Virus record (IMG/VR): IMGVR_UViG_3300011258_000170
Coordinates: 1-43,163 of that record
Reading direction: 5' to 3' (one strand)
DNA: 43,163 bases
Source: a virus
A model generated the notes under the pieces. That model did not search any database. It was given only the letters and a program-made list of their open reading frames with translations, and had not been told where the DNA came from. Position numbers and translations under genes: made by a program. The first letter of the stretch is position 1. Every line of letters starts with the position of its first letter. Of this stretch, positions 13,814 to 21,237 are shown one piece after another.

Positions 13814-14416
13814 ATGGAACATAAAAGAAAATTAATTGTTATTGATGATGCTTTATCTCTTGAATACCAAGAGCATTTTAGACATAGACATTTTTGTGAG
13901 TCAGAGATTGAATGGGGTCGGTGGATAACTGAAGGAGACCAACCTAATTATATAGATGGGCTTATTAAAATTGCAAGTAAATATATGGACTTAGAGAAAG
14001 TAGCTGGGTATGAATGGTGGACACAAAAGAATACTTATACTCAAAAAGGTTGGCATATTGATTATGATGAAGGATTAATGGGGACGAAAGGTGTTTTAAA
14101 AACACCTATGTTTTCTATGATTTATTACCCATTAGTTGCCCATATTGAAGGAGGAGAATTTACGTTAGAGGATATAAAAATCCCTGCAAAAACTAATAGA
14201 CTAATTATACTTTCGGCTAATGAAGTTCATACAATCGGACCATATAATATAGATAAAGCAACAAGGTGGTCTTTTCTAATAAACCCTTGGACTTATAAAC
14301 CGGATGTAACAACTCCTTCATTTCATCTAAAAGGGCAAGACCCCGATAATGATAGCTCTACTGGCATTATAGCTGAAAGATTGAAACTACAAGAAGCTCG
14401 CAATTCCGAAAGATAG
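13814..14416 (+). CDS. 2OG-Fe(II) oxygenase
   Basis: 200 residues. KGWHIDYDEG gives His81 and Asp83; LSANEVHTIGPY gives His139; KATRWSFLINPW gives Arg151. The triad and the 2-oxoglutarate Arg are in proper order and spacing. The strand FSMIYYPLVAHIEGGEFTLE matches the GGE turn of such enzymes. It is the last gene of the desaturase/ACP cassette and is followed by 37 bases and the lysis genes. Confidence 0.8.
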   Translation: MEHKRKLIVIDDALSLEYQEHFRHRHFCESEIEWGRWITEGDQPNYIDGLIKIASKYMDLEKVAGYEWWTQKNTYTQKGWHIDYDEGLMGTKGVLKTPMFSMIYYPLVAHIEGGEFTLEDIKIPAKTNRLIILSANEVHTIGPYNIDKATRWSFLINPWTYKPDVTTPSFHLKGQDPDNDSSTGIIAERLKLQEARNSER

Positions 14417-14453
14417 TGTGATAAAATAAGGGCATTGTGTTAGGAGTAAAAAT

Positions 14454-14936
14454 ATGTTATCAATCTTATCAGGAGTACTAGGTTTTGCAACATCAGGATT
14501 ACCTAGCGTATTAAAGTTTTTTGAACAAAAAGGCGATCAAAAACATGAACAAGAGATGGCTAAGCTTGAAATACAGCGAACCATGGAATTAGCGAAAGCT
14601 GGCTATGCGTCTCAGGAAAAAATTGAAGAGTTTAAAACTGACCAAGTTGAAATGGAAACGTATGCTCAAGAAAGAGTGGCGTTATACCAACACGACGAAA
14701 AAGTCGCGGAAGGTGCATCTACTTGGGTTATTAATCTCCGTGCTAGTGTTCGCCCCATTATCACCTATATTTTTGTTTTTATTTTATTGGTGGTCGATTT
14801 TGTAGGATTATATTGGGCTATAAAGTCAGGACATAATTATGCAGAAGCTATGCATATAGTGTTTAGTAATGAAGAAATGGCTATATTAGCGTCTATTATT
14901 GGCTTTTGGTTTGGGTCTAGACATTGGGAAAAATAA
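14454..14936 (+). CDS. Holin, GTA-holin/3TM-like
   Basis: 160 residues. A long charged helix (about 25-80) is followed by WVINLRASVRPIITYIFVFI (about 89-108), a hydrophobic span, and near the end MAILASIIGFWFGSRHWEK. This arrangement matches the holins of gene-transfer-agent type (three-TM, PF11351-like), which form the inner-membrane hole for the endolysin. TTAGGAG is the ribosome binding site. The endolysin gene starts immediately after its stop codon, which strongly supports the role. Confidence 0.8.
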   Translation: MLSILSGVLGFATSGLPSVLKFFEQKGDQKHEQEMAKLEIQRTMELAKAGYASQEKIEEFKTDQVEMETYAQERVALYQHDEKVAEGASTWVINLRASVRPIITYIFVFILLVVDFVGLYWAIKSGHNYAEAMHIVFSNEEMAILASIIGFWFGSRHWEK

Positions 14937-15389
14937 GTGAATACATCGGAGAAGGGCTTAGCTCTTATAAAGTATTTTGAAGGAGTTCGTGCGAAACCTT
15001 ATAAATGTCCTGCAGGCTACTGGACTGTGGGCGTTGGTCATCTTATCACTCGTAGTGCTGAGCTACCTGATTCATGGAATCGCGAACTGGAACCTAATGA
15101 AATAGATGAGATACTAAAAAAAGATTTAGTAAAATTTGAAAATGGAGTTCTTCGTTTATTACATCCTAAACAACCAACACAGTTTGAGTTTGATGCTCTT
15201 GTCAGCTTTAGCTTTAATCTTGGTTTGGGATGCTTTCAACGAAGTACAGTTCGTTCAGCGTTTAAGCGTGGTGATAAAAAAAGAGCTGGCGAAGTTCTTT
15301 TAAAATATTGTTACGCAGGTGGTCGCAAACTTAAAGGCTTAATTAGAAGACGAATAGCAGAACACGCGTTGTTGATGAGCAGGGAATAA
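14937..15389 (+). CDS. Endolysin, GH24 lysozyme
   Basis: 150 residues from a GTG codon directly after the holin stop. The catalytic block reads FEGVRAKPYKCPAGYWTVGV: Glu15, then eight residues, Cys24, five residues, Thr30. This is the E-8-C-5-T layout of many T4-type lysozymes, with Cys in the place of Asp. Further typical parts are QFEFDALVSFSFNLG and GLIRRRIAEHALL. It cuts the glycan strands of peptidoglycan. There is no signal peptide, so it depends on the holin. Confidence 0.92.
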   Translation: MNTSEKGLALIKYFEGVRAKPYKCPAGYWTVGVGHLITRSAELPDSWNRELEPNEIDEILKKDLVKFENGVLRLLHPKQPTQFEFDALVSFSFNLGLGCFQRSTVRSAFKRGDKKRAGEVLLKYCYAGGRKLKGLIRRRIAEHALLMSRE

Positions 15390-15395
15390 TAAGAT

Positions 15396-17564
15396 ATGGC
15401 CTTACGAAAACTTGTGTTTAAACCTGGAGTTAACCGGGATAAAACTAATTATTCATCTGAAGGTGGGTGGTATTCGTGCGATAAAATTAGATTTAGACAA
15501 GGCTTTCCTGAAAAAATTGGTGGTTGGAACCCCATAAACTTTACTCCTTTTGTAGGAACTGCATCTAGTTTAATTGCTTATGGTACAACTGATGATCAAA
15601 AAGTTGTTGCTATTGGCACTAATGACAAAATGTATGTTCTTACTGGTACTACTTTAGTAGACACTACTCCTATTAGAGCAACTTTTACTTCTGCTACAAC
15701 TCCTTCTACAGATAATATGTTTGCTTCGGCTGATGGAAGTAATGTTCTTACAGTTACCCTTACTAGTGGGGCTAACGAAGGTGACTATGTTACTTTTAGT
15801 GGAGCAGTTGCAATAGGGGGCATCCCTGCTGTTGATATAAACAAAGAATTTAAAATATTTAATGTAGAGACTACTAACTTTCAAATTACGGTAGATACGA
15901 CTGCGACTGCCAGCGTTGGTGCTGGAGGAGGTACAGGAATTACCGCTGCTTTTCAAGTAAGTGTTGGCTTTGCAACGGTTACCTATGGATATGGATGGGG
16001 TACTGATACTTGGGGTAGAGACACTTGGGGCTCTGGTGGTAGCGTTCCTATTGCTATTCCGGCTAGGGTAATATATCAAGATAATTTTAATAATGACATT
16101 ATTTTTAATATTAAAGATGCAAATATTTATTATTGGGAATACAATGCAGCACTATCTAATAGAGGAGTTCTATTAAGCAGTTTAAATAATGCAAGGGCAG
16201 TACCTAATAGAACCAGTAAAAGTATGTTTGCACCAAGCGGACATTTATTAGCTTTAGGAGCTCAAGAATATAGTAGAGTTTTAACTGCAGGCGCTAGTAT
16301 TAGTAGTATTAGTCGAGCTGGAACAACAGCAACTGTTACTACTGGTTCTGGACATGGGTTAGTTGTAGGAGACTGGGTATATTTAAGTGGTCAAGCCCCT
16401 GCAGTGTATCAAGGTGAGGTTCAAGTGCGTACTGTTCCAACAACCACTACGTTTACTTATGATATACCTTATGATCCAGGAAGCGGTGCTACTACAGTAG
16501 GAACTTATCAAAAAGTAGATTATTCTACTGGAGACTACGATCCACTACTTATTAGATGGGCTAATGTTAATACTGATATAGGTCCTCAACCTGAAGAATG
16601 GAAACCAGAAATTACTAACTCAGCAGGGTTTTTACGAGTTAAACAAGGTTCAAAAATTGTTACTGGTTTTATAACACGTCAAGAAGTTTTAGTATTTACC
16701 GAAACAGCACTAACTACACTACAGTTTACAGGTACAACAGAAGTATTTGCACAAAACGAAATATCTACTTCTATAAATATTATGGGTTCTAAAGTTGTAG
16801 CAGAAGCAAACAATATTGTGTTCTGGATGGGTAATGATAAGTTCTTTGCATATGATGGCAGGGTCAACACATTACCTTGTACACTTAAACAATATGTTTT
16901 TGAAGATATGAATAAAGTACAAGGTGAAGACTTCCGTTCAGGAATCAATAGTGAATTTAATGAAGTTATATGGTTTTATGTATCAGCAGCATCAACTACC
17001 ATTGATAGATATGTTATATACAACTATGAAGAAAACATTTGGTATTATGGTAATTTAAATAGAACAGCGTGGGTTGATTCAGGCACAATACCTTTTCCAT
17101 TAGCTACAAGTAACGGTTATGTGTATAAGCATGAAGATGGTAATAATGATGGACAACCAGCAGGAGCAGCTCCATTAGCTATTGAGTCTTTTATACAATC
17201 TGCCGATATGGGAGTTGATGAAGGAGACTTTTTTGTATTAACTAAAAGAGTTATACCTGATGTAAACTTTACTAATTCTGAAACAGTAGACCCAGTAACT
17301 GGAGCAGCTTTAACACCAGAAGTACAGGTAACAGTAGGAGTAAGAAACTTTCCTGGTGCAACCTTATCTACTAGTGATGTAGGAGGAAATACATTAACAA
17401 GAGATGTAATTACTACGGCAACTATTGATCAGTATACAAACCAAGTATTTGTAAGAGCAAGGGGTAGACAGATGGCATTTAAAATAGCTTCAGAAGATGT
17501 AGGTGTGCAGTGGCAATTAGGCATGACAAGAGTAGAATTTAAACCGGACGGGAGAAGGGGATAA
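15396..17564 (+). CDS. Tail nozzle/hub protein, P22 gp10-like
   Basis: 722 residues. The start LRKLVFKPGVNRDKTNYSSE followed by GWYSCDKIRFRQGFPEKIGG, a propeller-like middle (VFWMGNDKFFAYDG, VIWFYVSAAS, RYVIYNYEENIWYYGNL) and a final beta domain ending MTRVEFKPDG recall P22 gp10 and related nozzle proteins that close the tail tube. Two extra beta modules are inserted at about 105-190 and 300-370, both of the GHGL..GD.V..SG type (FCCH-like). Between them is the Trp-Gly segment YGYGWGTDTWGRDTWGSG. The assignment rests on pattern only. Confidence 0.65.
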   Translation: MALRKLVFKPGVNRDKTNYSSEGGWYSCDKIRFRQGFPEKIGGWNPINFTPFVGTASSLIAYGTTDDQKVVAIGTNDKMYVLTGTTLVDTTPIRATFTSATTPSTDNMFASADGSNVLTVTLTSGANEGDYVTFSGAVAIGGIPAVDINKEFKIFNVETTNFQITVDTTATASVGAGGGTGITAAFQVSVGFATVTYGYGWGTDTWGRDTWGSGGSVPIAIPARVIYQDNFNNDIIFNIKDANIYYWEYNAALSNRGVLLSSLNNARAVPNRTSKSMFAPSGHLLALGAQEYSRVLTAGASISSISRAGTTATVTTGSGHGLVVGDWVYLSGQAPAVYQGEVQVRTVPTTTTFTYDIPYDPGSGATTVGTYQKVDYSTGDYDPLLIRWANVNTDIGPQPEEWKPEITNSAGFLRVKQGSKIVTGFITRQEVLVFTETALTTLQFTGTTEVFAQNEISTSINIMGSKVVAEANNIVFWMGNDKFFAYDGRVNTLPCTLKQYVFEDMNKVQGEDFRSGINSEFNEVIWFYVSAASTTIDRYVIYNYEENIWYYGNLNRTAWVDSGTIPFPLATSNGYVYKHEDGNNDGQPAGAAPLAIESFIQSADMGVDEGDFFVLTKRVIPDVNFTNSETVDPVTGAALTPEVQVTVGVRNFPGATLSTSDVGGNTLTRDVITTATIDQYTNQVFVRARGRQMAFKIASEDVGVQWQLGMTRVEFKPDGRRG

Positions 17565-17944
17565 TGGCTAAAGATAATAAACCACTAAATTTAAAAGATT
17601 TATCAAGTTTAAATCTTAATACAGGTAAGCAATATTCATCTGCTAATACAAAGTTTTTTAATGATAATCCTAGACTTGCAAATCTTGCGTCAAAAGCAGC
17701 TAGTGTTAAAGGAGATTCTAATAATCCTGGTTCTTATCTAACTAAATTATTTGGTAAAATGATATTAAAAAACCCTAATTCATTTAGAGGTACTCTTACA
17801 GATAATGCTACTGGAAAAGTTATTAAACAATATAAAAAAGGCGGTAAAATAAAAGCTAAAAAACCTAAAGACGGTAGAATGAAGAAGGCTAAATGCAGGG
17901 ACGGTATAGCTCAACGTGGTAAGACTCGTGGAAGAATGAGATAA
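17564..17944 (+). CDS. Basic virion-associated protein with RGRM tail
   Basis: 126 residues. Helical N-terminal part with LKDLSSLNLNTGKQYSSANT, then a Lys-rich part (KQYKKGGKIKAKKPKDGRMK) and the C-terminus CRDGIAQRGKTRGRMR. The tail has the same design as the one ending at 3383. Joined to both neighbours by TAATG overlaps. The GG motif and tail suggest it is packed in or on the virion together with the internal proteins (inference). Confidence 0.6.
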   Translation: MAKDNKPLNLKDLSSLNLNTGKQYSSANTKFFNDNPRLANLASKAASVKGDSNNPGSYLTKLFGKMILKNPNSFRGTLTDNATGKVIKQYKKGGKIKAKKPKDGRMKKAKCRDGIAQRGKTRGRMR

Positions 17945-18129
17945 TGGCTAATATACCTTCAACTAAAGCTCCTAATTTATCACCCCCTCGAACAGAATAT
18001 GATGCTGACCAAGCAGTTTTAACTTCAAGTCAACTTAGAGTTTATTATAATCAAATAGATGCCAATAATAATGCAGTGAAAGAAGCAGTTGAAGCACTTA
18101 CAACATTACATTGGTTAGGAGATAGTTAA
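17944..18129 (+). CDS. 61-residue helical phage protein
   Basis: Starts at the TAATG overlap and ends at another. A proline-rich N-terminus (STKAPNLSPPRTEYDADQ) is followed by one long helix, QLRVYYNQIDANNNAVKEAV, and LHWLGDS. Proteins with an LRxYYNQID helix are frequent beside tail genes in marine phages. Possibly a trimerising or adaptor peptide. Confidence 0.6.
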   Translation: MANIPSTKAPNLSPPRTEYDADQAVLTSSQLRVYYNQIDANNNAVKEAVEALTTLHWLGDS

Positions 18130-18755
18130 TGGCTTTTCAATCAGTTACACCTATAAGACTTGCTCAAGCTAGTATGACTACTAGTTATCTAGCTATTTAT
18201 ACTTGCCCTACCGATGCAAGAACTTATATTAAAGATATTATGGTTTGTAATGGAACTGAAGGTGCTGGTACTATTAATATAAATATTGTACCTGATACTC
18301 AAGCTGTAGGAACTAATAATGCAATATATTTTAATTATCCTTTAGCAGCTCATACTACTTTTCAATGGAAAGGCACGCAGATACTAAACGAAGGGGACAC
18401 TATACAAGTCAAAACCTCTTTGTTAGAAAAAACTTTTACAACTACTGCAACCGATAATTGTTTTACTACAAACACTACAGGCGGAACAGAAAGTAATGTT
18501 CAAGTAACTATTGCTAATCATGGAGCCGCTACGGGTGACGGAGTTGGGTTTACAGGAGCCGTTGCTGTAGGAGGAATTACAGCTCCACAGCTTAATACAA
18601 CATTTACTGTAACTGTTGTAGATGATAACAATTTTATAATAACTACAGCTGGTACAGCAACATCTGTTGCAACAGGAGGAGGTACAGGAATTACTGCAAT
18701 ATTTTCATATGCACCCCTACCTACAATTACTATATCTGGCGGGGAAGCCACATAA
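18129..18755 (+). CDS. Beta-rich virion protein with FCCH-like module
   Basis: 208 residues. The first 95 residues form a beta domain (TYIKDIMVCNGTEGAG, AIYFNYPLAAHTTFQWKGTQ). The rest contains NHGAATGDGVGFTGAVAVGG, NTTFTVTVVDDNNFIITTAG and ATGGGTGITAIFSY. That second part closely matches a module in the nozzle protein (residues about 105-190), so the two share a duplicated domain. Probably a tail or capsid surface protein. Ends 59 bases before the next gene. Confidence 0.65.
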   Translation: MAFQSVTPIRLAQASMTTSYLAIYTCPTDARTYIKDIMVCNGTEGAGTININIVPDTQAVGTNNAIYFNYPLAAHTTFQWKGTQILNEGDTIQVKTSLLEKTFTTTATDNCFTTNTTGGTESNVQVTIANHGAATGDGVGFTGAVAVGGITAPQLNTTFTVTVVDDNNFIITTAGTATSVATGGGTGITAIFSYAPLPTITISGGEAT

Positions 18756-18814
18756 AACGGTTTATAACTAACACATTACATGGTATTATTCAATATAAAC
18801 GATTAGGAACTTAA

Positions 18815-20815
18815 ATGGCAAAATATCAAAACACAGCTCAAGGATTAGCTACTTTAGGTAGAGGAGGAGATTCTACTTTAGTGCATATGAACCCATCAGA
18901 AGTAGCTGGACTTCAAAATTTAGCTATTCAAAATGGAACTTCATTAACTGTAAACCCTAATACTGGAATGCCAGAAGCTTTTAATTTATCAGGCTTGTTG
19001 CCTATGGTTATAGGTGGTGGCTTAGCAGCGACAGGAATGTCTCCATTAATGGCAGGGTTATTGGTTGGCGGTGCAACAGCTGTGGTAGAAGGTGATATTG
19101 GTGCTGGATTAGGTGCTGGTTTAGGCTCTTTTGGTGGAGCTAACTTAATGTCATCTTTAAAAACTTTAGGTACAGCAGCAGCAGACCCAACATTAACAAC
19201 AGGTACAGAAGTTACTGATGCTATACAAACAGATATTTCATCAGCAGCAAACCCTGGTTTAAATCAAGCAACTCAATATAATCAACAAGGAATGTTTGGA
19301 GTTGAAAATAATTTAATGCAGGGGCCTTCATCTTTAGGAACACCTACTGTTCCTCCTGGATCAAATGCAATGCCACAAACTAGTATGATGCAAAATCAAA
19401 GTATTACAGACCCAAGAGCTTTTCGTGGACCAATTAATACTAACATAGGACCAAGAATGACGCCTCAACCAACAAACCCTACGTTTGGTAATGTCATACC
19501 AGAGGCAGGAAGTTATAACCCTGCTTTACGAAATGAGTTTGCAAGTAGAGGTATGCCACCTGCAGGAGGACCTGATTTTAATTCTACTGTTACAGGATCT
19601 CCAGGCTTTAAGCAGCCAATAAATCAAAGCATGATGACAAACCCAAACATGCAGGGTCAATCTTTAGATCCTCTAACTAACCTAGGTAATAGAGTAGGCA
19701 ATAATATCTCAACTAGTTTTGATCAAGCAGGGAAAGGAGTTGATACACTTATTAATGATTATGATAGAGCTAAAGAGTTACTAGGTAGAGACAGAGTTAT
19801 AGAAAGTATTGGACCAGATGGAACAACGATTTCAACAGAAAGAGTACCACTAGATAACGTAGACATGGCAATGAAGTTTGGTATGCCTGTTGCTCAAGGA
19901 GTAATGGGTGGTTTAGAAGAATCAGATTTTTATAGCGGTATAGATACAACTCAGTTTGAAGATAATAGATTTAGAGGACCAGAAGGTCAACTTAACTTAT
20001 CTGGAGTAACCTCTTTAAATTTAAATGATCCTTACTCTAACGTTGGTGGTGGTAGACGTGGATTAGGTCTTCGCGGTTTATTAGCTAGTGGAGGAGAGGT
20101 TAAAAAATATGAAGAAGGTGGCGATGTAGGAGGAGGCGTGACAGGTGCAGGATTAGCTCCAGGAACTCCAGTTGCAGGCGCAGTGGGCGTAAGTGAAACA
20201 ATGAGTGGCCCAGGAGGTTCAGAAACTTTTGAAAGTATGGTAGCAAGTGGTGTTCACCCAGCAAATGCAGCCGCAATGTTTGGTATGGACCCTTCTCTTT
20301 ATTTAGATACAGGACCTGGCATGGAGTTTACAGGCACTCCTTCAACCCCAACATCTAGTGGTTTAGGATCACTTCCACCTCCACCAGCACCATTTAGTCC
20401 TGACCCAAGTTTTGATTATGAAACATACTCTGGCGGTTATATGGATACAGGTTTAGGCGCAGGTATACCAGTAGGAATGGATTCAGGGTATGTTTATAGT
20501 GGTCCTACTCCAATAAGACGTAGAGATAGTTCTACATTATTAGCAAGTGGTGGATACTTGGGTGGTGGAGATGTAGACGTTCAAGGCGATGGTATGAGTG
20601 ATGATATACCTGCAAGCATTGATAACGAACAACCGGCGGCTTTATCAGAAGGTGAATTTGTAATACCTGCTGATGTAGTTAGTCACATAGGTAATGGCTC
20701 TTCTGAAGCAGGGGCTAAAGAATTTTACGGTATGATGGATAGAGTTAGAATGGCTAGGACTGGTAGGAAAAAACAATCACCAGAAATAGACCCAGAAAGG
20801 TTTATGCCTGCTTAA
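18815..20815 (+). CDS. Internal/virion protein with GGD...NPNTG head and RTGxKKQ tail
   Basis: 666 residues, rich in Gly, Pro, Met and Asn, mostly low complexity. The N-terminal motif GRGGDSTLVHMNPSEVAGLQ leads into SLTVNPNTGMPEAF and a hydrophobic Gly-rich stretch (about 67-112) that could insert in a membrane. Further GG elements are LASGGEVKKYEEGGDVGGG and LLASGGYLGGGDVDVQGDG. The C-terminus DIPASIDNEQPAALSEGEFV, then IPADVVSHIGNGSS, then RVRMARTGRKKQ is a recurrent ending in marine podovirus-like phages. Likely a virion protein ejected with DNA. Confidence 0.65.
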   Translation: MAKYQNTAQGLATLGRGGDSTLVHMNPSEVAGLQNLAIQNGTSLTVNPNTGMPEAFNLSGLLPMVIGGGLAATGMSPLMAGLLVGGATAVVEGDIGAGLGAGLGSFGGANLMSSLKTLGTAAADPTLTTGTEVTDAIQTDISSAANPGLNQATQYNQQGMFGVENNLMQGPSSLGTPTVPPGSNAMPQTSMMQNQSITDPRAFRGPINTNIGPRMTPQPTNPTFGNVIPEAGSYNPALRNEFASRGMPPAGGPDFNSTVTGSPGFKQPINQSMMTNPNMQGQSLDPLTNLGNRVGNNISTSFDQAGKGVDTLINDYDRAKELLGRDRVIESIGPDGTTISTERVPLDNVDMAMKFGMPVAQGVMGGLEESDFYSGIDTTQFEDNRFRGPEGQLNLSGVTSLNLNDPYSNVGGGRRGLGLRGLLASGGEVKKYEEGGDVGGGVTGAGLAPGTPVAGAVGVSETMSGPGGSETFESMVASGVHPANAAAMFGMDPSLYLDTGPGMEFTGTPSTPTSSGLGSLPPPPAPFSPDPSFDYETYSGGYMDTGLGAGIPVGMDSGYVYSGPTPIRRRDSSTLLASGGYLGGGDVDVQGDGMSDDIPASIDNEQPAALSEGEFVIPADVVSHIGNGSSEAGAKEFYGMMDRVRMARTGRKKQSPEIDPERFMPA

Positions 20816-21231
20816 TGAAAACAACTCTTGTTCCAAAAGAACATACGCATGTAGTTTGGGATAGCATAAAAAAATATGCAGATAAATGTTCTAAGTATAC
20901 TTATGGTAGATACACTGCCAATGATATGCTAGAAGGACTTTTAAAAAATAAAAATCAACAACTATGGATTGCATTTGATGATAAAGATATTCATGGTTTT
21001 TGGATTACTGAAGTTTTAGAGTACCCACAAACAAAAACACTTGCATTACATTTTATGGGTGGAGTAGATTTTTATGAATGGTTGCCTGATGGGTTTCCTA
21101 AACTACAGAAGTTTGCAAGGGAAACAGGCTGTAGTAAAATGGAAGCTTATGGTAGACCGGGTTTTGAAAAGCTATGGCAAGATTATGGATATAAAAAAAG
21201 ACTTGTATATTATGAGTTACCAGTGGAGTAA
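20815..21231 (+). CDS. GNAT-like protein, T7 gp13-type
   Basis: 138 residues. The order WDSIKKYADKCSKYTYGRYT, LWIAFDDKDIHGFWITEVLE, LALHFMGGVDFYEW, FARETGCSKMEAYGRPGFEK and YGYKKRLVYYELPVE follows the GNAT fold: helix, central beta sheet, and a final strand after a short helix. Similar small GNAT-like proteins (T7 gp13 kind) stand among internal virion protein genes of podoviruses. A clear acetyl-CoA loop (Q/RxxGxG/A) is not visible, so catalytic activity is doubtful. Starts in a TAATG overlap. Confidence 0.65.
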   Translation: MKTTLVPKEHTHVVWDSIKKYADKCSKYTYGRYTANDMLEGLLKNKNQQLWIAFDDKDIHGFWITEVLEYPQTKTLALHFMGGVDFYEWLPDGFPKLQKFARETGCSKMEAYGRPGFEKLWQDYGYKKRLVYYELPVE

Positions 21232-21237
21232 ATAAAA

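Noticed and set aside
18518-18751. Minus-strand open frame opposite the FCCH-like module
   Set aside because: Shadow caused by codon bias of the plus-strand gene; isolated on the wrong strand in a continuous plus operon.
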